A DNA stretch of 64,000 nucleotides, taken from Boswellia sacra (Eukaryota > Streptophyta > Magnoliopsida > Sapindales > Burseraceae). The stretch lies in NCBI GenBank assembly GCA_013180625.2, contig SNVD02010473.1, positions 682,001 through 746,000 of the forward strand. Reading direction: 5' to 3'. Shown here one piece after another: positions 1 to 13,208 of the stretch (the stretch's first letter is position 1; each line of letters opens with the position of its first letter). The notes under the pieces are model-generated. The model saw nothing but the letters and a program-made list of their open reading frames with translations. It ran no database searches and was not told where the DNA came from. Made by a program: the position numbers and the translations under genes.

Positions 1-115
1 TCTGCTGTTACATGATCTGTAGCTCCAGAATCCATATACCAAGAGGGATCTGCTACTGTATGAGGATCAGCAATGAGGCCTTGAGTAACATGAGGCTGAA
101 GCATGATTTCAATGT
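1..115 (-). mobile_element. Ty1/Copia retrotransposon polyprotein fragment (cut by window edge)
   Basis: On the minus strand this segment is open and encodes a stretch containing W-Y-M-D-S-G-A-T-D-H-V-T. This is the typical start of the aspartic protease region of plant Copia gag-pol polyproteins, where D-S-G is the catalytic motif. Upstream residues such as A-D-P-S also fit Copia elements. Only about 38 codons are visible; the rest lies outside the window. No LTR or target duplication can be seen, and the reading frame is not continued to the right of about position 118, so this may be a truncated remnant. Confidence 0.7.
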
Positions 116-584
116 CATATGATCTTATCATAAACTTTCTACATTTTATCAATATCTTTTTAGTAACATATATTAAAGAGTTTTAAATAATTAGAAATTT
201 TGTTGGATGATAAAGTTGTTTCTATTTTTGTGTTTTGAATATGCTTTTAGTAGTATAAAAATATAAAACTTTTCATTTTAGTTAAATAATGACGTTATGA
301 ACTTGATAATATATTAAAAACTAAAATAAATAGATAGTTGCTATCAAACATGTAATATTAGTGCAGGACAAAAAAAAAAGGTTAATAAATGGTACTGCAT
401 TGCTTATTAAACCCCAAGGGGTACGATTAATTCTCCATTATTTTAATATCATTTTCGTTCCAGATAAAATCTCATTATAACTTAGACATTGACAAAAAAA
501 AAAAATCTATCAATATCAAGATATGGTAATAACATCTAAATTATTTGAAAAGGTGGTCAATTTTTTTAACACACCTTTACATTA

Positions 585-772
585 GTAATATTACACTTAT
601 AACTCATCTATAATCAACATTTCTTATAACTTTAGTTGACAAAATATCACTAGATAGATAAAAAAATAAAAAAATAAAGCAGGTTAGATTAGATGACATA
701 TCATCTATTAATTATTTATCAACTTAGGTTGTGAATTAAATTGACTGTAAATGAGTTGTAAGTGTATATTAC
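585..772. mobile_element. MITE, copy 1 of a family with ACACTTAYAACTCAT-type ends
   Basis: The two ends are imperfect inverted repeats: the left end reads TATTACACTTATAACTCAT and the right end is its near reverse complement (ATGAGTTGTAAGTGTATATTA). The element is about 190 bp with an AT-rich interior. A second copy with matching ends and a similar interior (a shared 'gataaaatatca' type segment) is present at 19044-19220. The superfamily is not assigned because the target duplication is unclear. It lies just upstream of the OXA1 promoter. Confidence 0.6.
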
Positions 773-875
773 CCTGTTTAAATAAATATAATGTTGGTTC
801 CAAATCAAATCTCATTTTATTGAGGGCCTTAAGCAAGCCCAATATTGCTTTGAACCAAACAAGAAAGAGTTACAA

Positions 876-954
876 GGCCCAAGTGCAAGTGAAAAGTCAT
901 AAATACCCTCAACGTTCTCGACTAACTGAAAGCCAAACCAAGCCTAAAACCCTA
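876..954 (+). promoter_or_regulatory. OXA1 proximal promoter / leader: site II-type GGCCCA and telo-box AAACCCTA
   Basis: A GGCCCA element at 876-881 (reverse of TGGGCC, site II type) and an exact telo-box AAACCCTA at 947-954 lie just upstream of the transcribed leader of OXA1. In plants this pair is common in promoters of nuclear genes for ribosomal and organelle-biogenesis proteins and is linked to TCP-factor control. The motifs are seen directly; their function here is inferred from the family of promoters. Confidence 0.45.
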
Positions 955-1058
955 CTCTCGTCTCCTAGATCAGCTAAGCTCATCTCAGCTCAGCTGGAGA
1001 AAGCTTCCCTGCAAGATATCTTAGCGGAGACTTTTATCCCCTCTCACCATCGGAAGAG

Positions 1059-1295
1059 GTAAAATCAATTTCTGAGCTTTACGCATCTATTAGAGCCTCT
1101 TCCATCTTCTTCAGTTTAATTATTGCAATAGATTTTGTTAAAGGATTATAGGGTTTCTTTTTAACCATCTTAAATGCCCTTTGATTTAGATTTATTTATT
1201 TTTTCATATGATGAATAATCCACCTAATAGCTCCGGCAAAGTTACCGGGCAAGTAAAAAGATTCTTTTTTTATTTTGATTTATTTGTTTTTACAG
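1059..1295 (+). other. Predicted 5' UTR intron of OXA1
   Basis: A donor (AGAG|GTAAAA) at 1059 and a pyrimidine-rich acceptor (TTTTTACAG) ending at 1295 bracket a T-rich segment between the leader exon and the exon carrying the start codon. Leader introns of this size are common in plant housekeeping genes. No transcript evidence is available. Confidence 0.6.
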
Positions 1296-1328
1296 TTTTG
1301 GTAGAGAAAATTGGGGTTTTCTGTAACA

Positions 1329-4300
1329 ATGGCGTATCGCCGTAGTCTCTCCACGAGAGCAACGCTGCTTGCTCGAGTTTATAATCCATCAATTGTGTTC
1401 ATTCCTAATGACCATGACCATGACCATGACCGCAAACAGAGCCCTCCCCATCAAGCTTCCTCGTTAGGGGAATTTCATTACTTCGACAAACCCAGCATCT
1501 TGGGAAACTCCTTCAACGATTCCTGTGCTCGAAGACTCTCGCATTTCTCTCTTGGTCCCGCTGCCGCTTCTGCTTATTGCCGGTATATGTCGACTACTGT
1601 TGGTGGCGGGTCGGATGAATTGATGAGTGATGTGGCTGAGGTTTTGAAGGATACAACCGTGCAAGCAGTCGTAAACCAGGGCCCCGCGGTGAATGAGGTT
1701 GCTGCTGCTGCTGCTGATTCTTTCTTTCCTGTTGCAGCTCTGCAGCATTTTATTGATATGGTGCATAACTTCACTGGCTTTAACTGGTGAGGAACTATCT
1801 GCATATTTTTTTCTGATAGTTGAATGGTAGAATGATACTCTCATTGATCACTAGGAATCCCATAAACCAAGTTTGATTCACTAACCATTGAAAAAGGAGG
1901 AAAGTGTTTTTTTTCTCTTTTCGGTTGATTGTTGTTATTTCCTTCAGGTGGGCTTCCATAGTCGTCACAACACTTCTGATCCGAACTGCAACACTTCCAC
2001 TTTTGATTAATCAACTCAAAGCAACTTCGAAGCTAACTGTATGTACTTATTTCTGAGAACATTTTTTCTGCTTGTTCATGTAATTTATATTATGTATATC
2101 TATGCAACTACAAGCCCATGCTGTGATTTGTAGCTGTTCATTATTTAATTATAGAGTCATCGCTTTGGTTGTGTACTATCTTTTATTTTTGTTCATTTTG
2201 GTGAAATATTTCTTTATGTTGACTTGTGGATGTAGTCTTTAGCCACTACCATGTAACGACATTTATTTCATAATCTAGTGTTCTAATTGCTGTTTTTGTG
2301 TTGTTTTTCTTGTGTTTATTAAAATGAATTTGAATAACAGGTAATCACAATAGGATTAATAGTATTACATTCTGCAAACTTTAAGATTGATGTTGACATA
2401 TTAACATGTTTTGATATTAGCATATAGTCGCACTATACTCTACCGAAAAAAAATTTGTATAGTTGCTCATTTTAGTCATGTGCCTGCAGTTAGTGAGACC
2501 ACACTTGGAGGAAATCAAGCTACAGATGCAAGATAAGGTATGACAGCTGTTTCTTTTGCTATGTTTTATTTATCACTTTATAGATCATTCGTGCATATTG
2601 GTACCATGTTGTTGATAATTTCCATAATTCTTTGTAACATTCTGCTGTCTTGGGGATGTCTCTGCCAACCACTTGATTATTTGAGTTCAAATATGTACAA
2701 TCATATATATGATTAAAGATGGTATATAGATTTACCTGCATGCAGGGATGAGCACACAATCCATGAATATCACGAATTGAAGGTATCATAGACATTACAA
2801 CTAGAATTCCCTTAAATCCATCAATTAGATAATACACTGTGCTTGAAAAATCTTAAAACCTGGGGTTTGCAGCATGCTTAAATTGTCTAGGTAGATTCTT
2901 AAACCAAGGTGGTGGAATCTGTTATCTGCTGAAAGCAAGAAAAAAAAAAAAGCTAAAATTTTTTGTGGCATACTTGTTCTTCCTTAGACTTCCCCTTGTG
3001 AATATGGCAGGAGTTGATGCTCTGTAAAAGTGATTCTTTCTAATATATTGACTTTTTTCTCGCTGCTGTTTAGGGGATGGATCCTGCCGCCGTTGCTGAA
3101 GGCCAAAAACAAATGCAGAAGCTTTTTAAGGAGTAAACAACTTTCCCATACTTTTCAAGGGGAACCCTTTATAGTTAATTTGAGGGAATCTTTCAAAGTT
3201 TAATAACTTATGGCACCACAATGTGTGGATGCTGATAGAGATTACTAGAATAATTTGTCGTTGTGGTGAACTCTATCTTAGATTTCCATCAGGGGCATCA
3301 TTCATAGTTCTAGATTGTAAATATGCCCTCTGTGTTTGCTGACAGGATGTGCATTTCCTGCATGGATCCAGACTCAAGGTTTTGAAATATTGGTCTTGTC
3401 TTCAACTTAGATCCTTAAATCCTTAAGGGAAACTAATTTAAATAAAGTTCCAGAGGCATAAAAACATGCTGGAAGGGTTAAGAACTGTAGAAACTTTATT
3501 AACACTGAAGCTTTTGTTCTGGGATAAAAAGGTGAACTATTCATAAGTTTTGCGCTCCTGACTATGTAGAACTAAAAGTCAATGATGTAAAAGCCTCATC
3601 TAGGATTAACATGTGCGTAATTGAAAATAAGTAACTCGAGGTCCCATGTGAAATGTGAGAAAAAATAAAAACCGCTTACAGAGGGTGGGCGGGAGAATTA
3701 TGTTAGCTATAAACACTAAGGAACTTTATGCTACAAAATTGGAATCTTGATAAGTAAAAGCTTTGAGTGCTACCTTTATCTAATGTGTGGCCGTCTGTTG
3801 GTTCTTAAGGTTATGGTTGTTCCTTGTTTATGCTGTTTGTATTTTATTTTGATTGTATGTTGCCACATTGTACATTCAGTGATGCCATTACTTCCATTAC
3901 TCATTTATTATGCTTTTCTTGATAGTATCTTTTTACTGAAGAAATGGAAAAGTAGCAAAATCAATTTCACTACCAGGCATCAATGCTTTCTTCTGGATTG
4001 ATTATGGATGTGGCTATTCTGCTGTCATGTAGATGCATTCTAGATTTAGTATAAGTTTGCAGCTGTATGACAATTAAATTCTCTTTAGAGTATTATTTGT
4101 TAACTTATGCAACTGATGTTATTCTTAGCATATGCGCATGAGATGTGAAACCTTTTAATGACTCAAAGATCAAGTCTGTATTGTATTTCTTATACTACAA
4201 AATTGTATTTGAATACGTCATGAGCCTTTTGATATTTTGGATATTATGTTTATTTCTGTGTCAGTAGTCTTGTCTGTGGTTTTCATTGTCTCGGACATTT

Positions 4301-5886
4301 TCATTTGTTAATTATAAATTTGGAATGTTGCAGATATGGTGTGAGTCCATTTACTCCGTTGAAAGGGCTGTTTATTCAAGGTCCTATTTTCGTCAGTTTT
4401 TTCCTTGCAGTAAGTTTTTGTTTTCAATAACATCTGACCAATGATTAATTAGTGTTCTTACATTATTTTCTATCTCATTCTGGTGGTAACCTCCCTCTCC
4501 CTCCTTCCTCCAACAGATTCAAAATATGGCTGAAAAAGTACCCTCATTCAAAAGTGGCGGAGCATTTTGGTTCACAGATCTCACCACTCCTGATAGTTTC
4601 TACATTTTTCCAATTTTGACGGGGCTCACTTTCTTGATAACAGTAGAGGTAGGCCCCTGTTTTGACAGACCAGATTGAGCTGAATTAATGCATAATTATG
4701 TGCTGTTACTCCTTGTTTGTTTTCATCGCTTCTGCATTCATGTTTTTGACTGACTTTTAATCAAGTCTTTATCAGAAAAAGGTTGATTTTCAATTAAATT
4801 CTTTTTTACTTTTACCAGTGCAACACTCAAGAAGGAATGGAAGGAAATCCTGTGGCAGGCACTGTGAAAAACGTTTCTAGGGTCTTTGCTGCTCTTTCCG
4901 TGCCGTTGACAATGAGTTTTCCAAAGGTTATCCTCCTATTTTCTTTGCCTTATGGCATAATTATTTTTTTGACATCTGTTGTGGTGGTGATAATAAGAAT
5001 AGCACTATCAGTGCTTGTTATTAAATTCGCCATTTCGAGCGTGGAATAATATCTTTGTTCTTCTTTAAAAAAAAAAAAAAATTAGTTCACCTTTGTGGAT
5101 CAATATCCAATTTTTCCTTTTTGAGTGGGAAAACATTTTCTACGCTTTTAAACTGAAGGAAAGCAACTTAGTCTTTCAATTTTGTTTGATCCTTCCCTTT
5201 TGTATATGGTTAAGACATTGAAAATAAAAGAAATAATCTGAAGTTGCCCTTCTACGTTCTTTCTTATTGCTGTTCTATGTTCTTGACTATTACAGTGATA
5301 AAAGAGGTGGATTGTACCAGCTCTATTTGTACTATCTTTTGTTTCCAGGATTGTATCAGTGTCATTTGAAATGTTTATTGAGTGATATTATTTATTTACT
5401 CTGCAGGCTATATTTTGTTACTGGATTACATCAAACCTGTTTTCCCTCACATATGGGCTAGGTGAGATTTTCCAGTTATGAACTCAAAATCTATTGAACT
5501 TGACATTCTGGACCTTTATTGCGATTGATTGGTGAAACATAACATTTCTTACATTTGGTGAAAAAGACAACTTCAAGTTTGCTTTTATTTACTTATTCAG
5601 TAAGTTATTTGATTCAATATTACATATTACAGTGCTCAAAGCTCCTGGAGTAAAGAAAATGTTAGGTGTACCTGAAATACCTGTGGCTCCACCAACTACT
5701 GCTCCACAACCTTCCTTCTCTCTGTTTAATGCAATCAAACAAGTCAGTGAAGCAAAAGCTGCACGACAGGAATCAGAACAATCAAAGGTTGCAGAACAAA
5801 GAATAGCTTCATCCTCAGTCCTCAGTCAGAGGATAAGAAGTCTAGAAAAACAAGTAAAGGGAAGAAAGAAAAACAAGAAGAGGTGA
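1329..5886 (+). CDS. OXA1: OXA1-type mitochondrial inner membrane protein insertase (YidC/Oxa1/Alb3 family)
   Basis: This gene inserts membrane proteins, especially mitochondrially made respiratory-chain subunits, into the inner mitochondrial membrane. Nine coding exons join in frame: 1329-1786, 1948-2038, 2490-2537, 3074-3132, 4334-4409, 4517-4648, 4819-4926, 5407-5461 and 5633-5886. They give 426 aa, normal for plant OXA1. The N-terminus is basic and Ser/Arg-rich, as expected for a mitochondrial presequence. Exon 1 also carries a short Asp/His run from an ATGACC repeat near 1410-1430. The 60KD_IMP core starts with F-N-W-W-A-S-I and continues through L-V-R-P-H-L-E-E-I and Y-G-V-S-P-F-T-P-L-K-G. 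The tail is a charged, lysine-rich, coiled-coil-like segment ending K-N-K-K-R, as in matrix-side ribosome-binding tails. A leader intron is likely at 1059-1295. The first ATG in the spliced frame is at 1329. Family assignment is firm; exact splice sites are hand-derived. Confidence 0.93.
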
Positions 5887-5889
5887 GGA

Positions 5890-8800
5890 AGTTTTTAATT
5901 ACACAAGTGAAGGAATCTTGATAACTAAGGTCATTAAAATTACTATAACTTGTATTCAAATTAGTTTTTTATATATTATTTTATGAGATGAGGGTTAGGG
6001 TCTAGAAGGTTGAGATAGAGCCACAATATTTTTACTGCTAATAATGTGGTATAATGAATAGGGAATTTTCCTCCCAATGATTTTGGGGTTTTGGCAGCAG
6101 TCGCATATGTTATATTCATTGCAGAAGAGTAAACTTAACAGAATAGTTGAGTTTCTAGTGTTCTTCAATTAAATTATTCTGTTATTTGTTTTTGTACACA
6201 TTGCAAGTCAGTTCAAGTAGCTGTATTATTTGCAGGCCTGAACTTCTTCGCTGGTAGGAGTGTGTTGGTTCCTCTCAAAAATTAAAATTTTGTGTTATCA
6301 TGAACCATTGGTCATCTTTTACACATTCCTTTCCCAAAAATTTTAAGCAGAAAATAGTATTTGCTCACAGAAATTAGAGGTCGACTACGAGCAACTGCAT
6401 GCTTGTCAAAAGAATTGCTATGCCTCCAACACTCCTGTTATTTTATTTTCAGTCAAGGCACTAATTTAGCAGAATTAATTTACGTTTTATATATGATTTT
6501 ATGTGTGCAAAACTGCTGGTGGTATGATTTCATGCAAGTTGGCTTTGGTGAATGAAGAGTACTTCGAGAACAAATAAGCCATGTACAACAAACTGAAAAA
6601 TGGTTCTGGAGTCCAAATAGTTCTCAAAATAAAATAATTGGAGGGGACCAATCTGATCATCGTCTAGCATAAATGTGTGTCGCTACTTTGAGGCATAAAA
6701 TACAAGTGTTTTTTTAAAAGCTAAAACTCAGAGTCTAGCAGATTTGTGAAAGTAAACTGAATGCCCAAAGTGAAAAAAATCCATTCAAATTTTAAGCAGT
6801 TCAGAAAATACGGAACTTTCAGCTCAAACTGCATCACAAGCTCAGGTACATTTTTGTTATGTAAAGACAATTACAATCGAGTTCTGTAATCAGGATAAAG
6901 TCCATTTAACCATTCGCTATTCCTCATTGATGAACTAGGCAAGTCATGTTCATTTATCTGCTGCAGGTTAACAACTGCATAATAGATAACACTAGTAAAA
7001 ATTTCATCATCATCACGATCATAATTGTCAATTCCTTATTTTGTTTCCGATGGTTATGCATATTAATGGAGCAACCTGAGAAAGTCCACATAATGCATAT
7101 GAATCCTTTCAACCTATGTATTCCTTATTTTTTGCTTTTGAGTTTCACGCAAGTTTTTTTTTAACCAAAGTTATGTTAATGCCGTGAAATGTGAAATTCT
7201 ACTTTTTGAAAGAGAGACTCAAAAGAGTTTTAATTAGGAGTAATATCTCATCTCTAACTAAAAGGAATCGATTTTATCATTATAATGCATATGGTCCATT
7301 CAAATATTATCCAAGAGACTGTGTAATATAATTCTGACCTAGCTACCAGGAGTAGTAGCTTTGTCCTGGAAGAATTTTCTGGGAGGGCAATTGGAGAAGC
7401 ACTCTTAATTATTATATTTTTCATGGTATGCACCAAACAATATGTAAAAATTACAGAGCCAAACCATAAAACATTTTGGGAAATCTTCCAGGGCCTTCAT
7501 GCTTAATCAAAAGAAAACAAATATATAAACATGCAATCCTCTGCAAAACCTCTTTACTAAAGTGCAATTTATGTCCATAGAAATACATTTCCACCTCTTC
7601 AGAAGTAACTACCTACCCTGCACTAAGCATTTAACAATCAAAACTTGGAGCCATCTACCATTCCCAATCAGATATGCACACAGATTACAAATCAGAGTTC
7701 CTGAAAGACAAGGAAAAATAAAAGAATAAGGCAACACAACACAACCAACAATACAAAAGACAGCAAATTTGTTTTGTTGGATGTTTTATGCTATCTGAAC
7801 ATAAGCCAAATTACAAGTTAAAAGGTCGCTGATGGTGTCAATCCTTTTCAATTCCTTGCTTCTCCTAAAGCACAAAGAAGATTTGTCTCAGTTTTGAACA
7901 TAGAGATGAACAGAGGAATGACCTTAGCTATCCACTTCTTTATTTCTTCCCGGTGTAATTTTACATCACTGATTTTTCAGTTTACTTCTATCAACAACAA
8001 ATTAACATTTTAAGCTCATCAATGCATTGATGACTGCAAATTTACATCTTGAATTGACCAATATATTTCCGAGTAAAACCTGTGTCAGAAAACAAGAGGA
8101 CATTTACACGTAAATGGGACAACATAATTAACAACTATCTGGGGTTTAGCTAAATCAGGTACTAAATAACTTATGTCTACAACTATCAATGTTTTTCTCT
8201 AATTTATAATAATGTCACTGTAAATCCTCTCAGGTATATTTATATTACATAATATTAAACGTCTCATATCTAACTTTTCAATTACAAGCCATTAGATCGA
8301 GTAATATTGATGAACTTTCAACCTATGAGACCAGGCTTTTGATTCCATTAATTCTGGTGAATGCAAACTACCACCAACATACACTTATTATTATTTTTTT
8401 TTAGGTGAATCGACCTTATCTCAACCTTTAGACAATAATGCATCATGAGGTTCTGTTTGTAATGGATGAGGATACACATAAATGGTGTTGCAAATGGTGT
8501 AAGATCATCATTGCATATTACTGTTCTATAGCAATACAATTTTTATAAGATATCAAGTTAAATAAGAGAAGTAAAATAAATGACAGAAGGTTTCCTATAT
8601 TTGGAGATTAAAAGATTTCCTTGACTGCAAATTATGCGGCTTGAATACCAAGATCTCAAAACAACTGAGAATTTCTAGAGTCATTTCCCAAAACTAGTTG
8701 TTACATATTAAACAAAGATATCATATGGTTTCTTGAAGATATATATAGTCCAGTGCACCCAAAGCTGATCAACCTGCAACATGCAATGACTTCTAACTTG

Positions 8801-9440
8801 CGAGAACAAAGCTAGAACTTATTCACCGACAAATCTGCATTCTGACATTTAGACATTGAATAGTATGACACTACATGATTCTGAAACTAATAACTTCTTA
8901 GACATACTTTATTTCATCTTGCTCTGAGAAATTCTGCCCAAGAACTAAGCCTGCTAAAGAAACCTTGTCCAAGTTCACATGGGTCCAGCATTTTAGATGG
9001 CTTCTTGTAATTATTTTTTAATAATAATTCTTGAAACTTTTTCTATGTGGAGGGTAAGTAAATGAATTTTTGGCCTTATGTTTCGAGGTCTAACTTCAAA
9101 TATATGTTTTGGTGTTTTAGCTCAGATATTTTGCTTATATACCACTAATGACTTCAAAGACGTTGAAATGAAGATGTACACTAATTTCCCCTCAAAATTA
9201 AAAACTTTCTATAGTCCAAAATTTTCATTTCTCATATATTTTCTAGTTGATAAGCAATTAACAAAATAGAGACTCCATGGTCATTCATGATATATATTAC
9301 GATCATGATGATATTCGTAAATCTATGACTGTATACTACATAATTCCTTGTCAACTATTTATATCATTACTCTATGCAAAACCACCATGTTATGTGCACA
9401 AAAGTATATGAGAGAAAGACTACCTTCATCTCAGAAGTGT
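5890..9440. other. Intergenic region between OXA1 and the DHHC acyltransferase (convergent 3' ends)
   Basis: No protein family is recognisable on either strand. The left part is the OXA1 3' UTR. At the right, a GT donor follows the acyltransferase stop codon (minus strand, near 9424) with a plausible acceptor near 8955, so a 3' UTR intron of that gene is possible. The rest is AT-rich, without clear repeats apart from an (AT)n tract. Confidence 0.5.
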
Positions 9441-9461
9441 CAATGATGTATTGAAAGGAAT

Positions 9462-12400
9462 CTAGTTGGTCCTCCTATCAGTGGAGGACCGCGGTGAATA
9501 TTTTGGTACTTGATCAACATGTAAGAATCGATCAAATGACGCAACTTTATCCATCTCCTTTCTCTTCATATTTTCATCAATATCATTGTAATCCAAATTC
9601 TGCAAAATACTTGGAAGTCTGGTATCGACATCTTTTAGAGAATTCCCCATTTCTAAGTCAAATTTATCTTTCGAACTAGCAAACCGTCCACTAAAGTCTG
9701 CATGAGAAGATCCCAGTATTGATGGATCATCTTCTGTTGCCCATTCTCGGAAATTGATCATTGAAGGTGGGATCTTGGTGAGGAAGATTTCTTTAAGATT
9801 CTTTATGATCCCCTCATTGAAAGGGTTTTCCTTCTTATCATACCGGTACCGAAAATTTTCATAAGTTGTCTGTGGAAAATCAAATACCAGAAAGGATGAA
9901 ATTCAGTCCCAAGAACAGATCACCGTGACTATGATTGGTATGCAAACACTTATATATATATATATATGAACCTATCTCACACTTATTTATATCAAATGAC
10001 ACTGCTTAGCCTAGAACTGTAAACGTCCATGAACAATCACAGGTCAAATGATTGAAAAACACAAGAATTAGTAGGGAAATAGCTAGAAGGAAGCAGTGAA
10101 AGAGTAAAATAAACTTGCAAATATCAAACAACCGTTGGTCTTTTCGATGTTAACATAATATTGACTCCTAAATTCAAGGGCACTGATATAGAGTACCGCA
10201 GGCAGGATAACCACTTAAACCAAGTTCCAAGCTGTCATGAGGTTGTGAGGGCAAAAGTTTCTCTAACATAAATTGAGATAGATGAACAATTGTCAATGAA
10301 TATGCATTTTGGAAAAGAGCAACGCTACAATGACAAAATATGTAGTTCAACGTTACAGGATTTAGTGTGACTGAGGAAGCAAGTTCACTGTCAAGAGGAA
10401 GCACAATTTACAAAAGAAAATAATTTTTGACTCATCATTAGAACGCAAAACTGATTGCAAAAATACTCGGGATAAGTGAAAATTCCTCATCCTCATCAAG
10501 TTGGCAACTTCGTAAAAACATAAAAGGTCTAAGCTGTATTATTCACATGATTTTATGTTTTTGGAGCAATTTTTATAAATAAAACTTTTTTAAATAAGAG
10601 TTAAATTGAAGAACAAAGAATTTTTCTTGTCTTTCTCCCATTTCTTGTTAATGTCCTCGCACTTATACATCCAAAACCTATATATAAATTTTACCACAAC
10701 ACATAAGCGCTGTGTATTTATAAACATTATTTGTGTTGTCCATCAAATGTAGACTACACGGACAAAAGTATTAAAATTCTGGTTATCATTTCTATACAAC
10801 ACAAATATTTTGAACATGAAACTCACCTGGTTGGACCAAATTAGATAAAAGTGGAAAACTGTAAGCCCACCAACAAACCAGACTGCTATGAAGCAATATA
10901 CTATGAGAATAACTGATAGTATATCATGAGTCAGGATACTCCAAAAATTGCCTTCCTGACGAAGGACGTTCATCCAAGAGAAAACAAAGACATATATGCA
11001 CAATAATGTTGAGAACGATATAAAGCAAATGAAGAACGGATAATTGCGCTGCAAGCAGGTCAACAAGAAAAAAGTATGGTTAGTATTTGCAATACTTCGG
11101 CTTTCACGTTGAGTGAAAAGAATAGATTAAAAAAATTAAAAAATTTCTGACTTGACAACTTTTGCGATAGAGACTATTGCAACCTTGTGGACATATTATG
11201 TATATTGATCAACTCAGAGATGAATATTGATAATGCACATCAAATCGCTATGCATATTTATTATATTAGTTAATCAAAGACTTTTTAGAAACAAAAAGCA
11301 ACCGCATTACAATATATCTGTAGATAAACATCATTTTCATTTCTACCTAAAACATCAATCATAAAAGTTAAAATTATGGTACGCAATCTTTAGACACTTG
11401 ATAGGTGCTTAGATGACCAATTGAAATAAGATTAGCACAAAATATGCACAACACTTTAACTAAACTTGTAGCTTAATACATAACACACAAAAGTTGATAA
11501 GAAATTATACATGGATGTTAAAGATCATGCATCAGAAATTCATTTAATGTCCACTACAAATATGGATGGTCAATCAGTGTTTAATATATTTAAAATTAGT
11601 TAGACGAGAACATACTAATCCAATACATTGTCCCACCCATGGACAGTGGTGATCAAACTTCTGAACGCAGTTGTTGCATACTGAACAATGAGAAGCTCGT
11701 GGTGGGCGATATAGCAAACAAGTATCACAAAACTTAACTTTAACTGAGTGACCATTAACCATTACATCCTTAGTCCGGGGCAATTTCAAGTTGAGTGCTT
11801 TATTGCTAATCCATTCCATCGATGGGGTATTTGTGTCAAATACTTCATCTGCTTCAGGTGGACGTGAATTTCTTGGAATTATTCCTGGATCTCTACCTGA
11901 TGTCATGAAGAGAAAAGTAAAATCCTGCATAAATTAAACCATTTAAAACTGTGAGATAATCACTACATCACGCAAACTCTCAAAAATTCCAATTCCAAAA
12001 AGATTAAACTTAATCTTTATATCACAAACCCACCATAACTGTGAGGAGCAAGCCTCCCACCAAAACCGGGTAGTGATAAACAGGATCTTCTTGGTTGATC
12101 ATCATAAACATTCTTACACAGAATGTTATTGCCGGACCTCCAATCATGATTGAAGTTAAGATCAAAGATGATGCATCTGGACCAAAAACTAGTCTCCCAC
12201 CACATAAAAATTTCTGACAAGACAAAAAGAACAAACTTCATTCATAAATTCAAACCCACAAAACAAAATCATCAACACACAAAAGCCCGAACAAAATTCC
12301 TTTAAGTGAATGGATACGAAATTGGAAACAACATTGAGAACCCATCATCCGTGGAAAACATATATATGAAAAAAAATATTAAATAAAGAGAAAATGAGAA

Positions 12401-12521
12401 AATAATTGATTACATTGTTACCCTTCCAAAGCTTATAAAGCCTCTGGGTTTTGGGTTTGGGAGGAGAGGTGTCGATGTCATCAGAGAAAGCGTCATGAAC
12501 CTGGGCATTGTTCTTACTCAT
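9462..12521 (-). CDS. DHHC-type protein S-acyltransferase (palmitoyltransferase), PAT03/PAT04-like
   Basis: This enzyme attaches palmitate to cysteines of membrane-associated proteins. Five exons join in frame: 12521-12414, 12213-12034, 11924-11616, 11048-10827 and 9869-9462. They give 408 aa, normal for the family. The N-terminus has [15 protein letters not shown] and G-P-D-A, typical of the plant group. Two membrane segments lie at about residues 50-95. The Cys-rich domain ([14 protein letters not shown]) leads to the catalytic D-H-H-C at about 187-190. Two more membrane segments follow in exon 4, then the conserved T-T-Y-E (274-277) and a polar tail. The start is the ATG at 12521, since the longer open frame upstream begins only with TTG. 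Layout and motifs recall Arabidopsis At3g56920/At3g56930; no single ortholog is claimed. Its promoter and first exon have a decayed inverted copy at 32.0-32.6 kb. Confidence 0.93.
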
Positions 12522-13150
12522 TTTGCCTTCAAATCCTTCACTTCTCTGATTTTTCAATTACATAAACATAACAACGAATGCAGAAAAGCCTAACACCTCT
12601 ACCCTCATGATTCTTACAACAGGGAATCAAAAACAAAAAACACAATTAAATTAAAAAAATGGTAATTAAAGCGAATGAAATGAGATCAAACGCTTTAATT
12701 TCTTAGTGTTTGTTTTTGTTTTGATTCCTTTTTTCTTTACATTTCTCTCCCTCTATATTTAATCAGAAATAGAAATAAAAACAAAAACAAAAAATATATA
12801 TAATATAATATTAATTGGCTTTGTTCAGAATTTCTTTCATACCAGCTCGATTCTCTAACAACTTTCGCTAAGGGACCTCTAACCACATTTTACATTCGAC
12901 CGTGTTTTTCGCGGGCAAAACCAATAAAAAATATCCATAAAAATCCCTTGCAAATAAAAATATAAAATATAATTTTACTATATTATATAAAAATAATATG
13001 ATGATTAGCTTATCTTAGCCCTTTGATTATATTAACCAAAACTTGAAAAATATGACCATTAACATCACCTCAGCGCCATTAATTTCTCCTACAATATTTT
13101 TGGCGGGCAAATACATGACCGTTATAACCACTAAACTTGAGAACAAGTAT
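12522..13150. promoter_or_regulatory. Bidirectional upstream region of the acyltransferase (copy A of a duplicated promoter)
   Basis: The segment upstream of the acyltransferase is shared, in inverted orientation, with 31.98-32.43 kb. It carries TTTTGGCGGGCAAAT at 13098-13112, an E2F-like core (TTTGGCGG), plus a nearby GCGCCATT block. Conservation between the two copies stands out against the AT-rich background. In copy B the equivalent region separates the intact NAC gene from the acyltransferase remnant, so the ancestral region probably served a head-to-head pair. E2F binding is an inference from the motif alone. Confidence 0.5.
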
Positions 13151-13208
13151 ATTTGTTCCAGTCCTAACTAAAAACTCGACCAAACGAACAATTATGAAAT
13201 AACAATAT

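Noticed and set aside
1464..1844. 126-codon minus-strand frame opposite OXA1 exon 1
   Set aside because: Antisense shadow of the presequence exon; no family motif.
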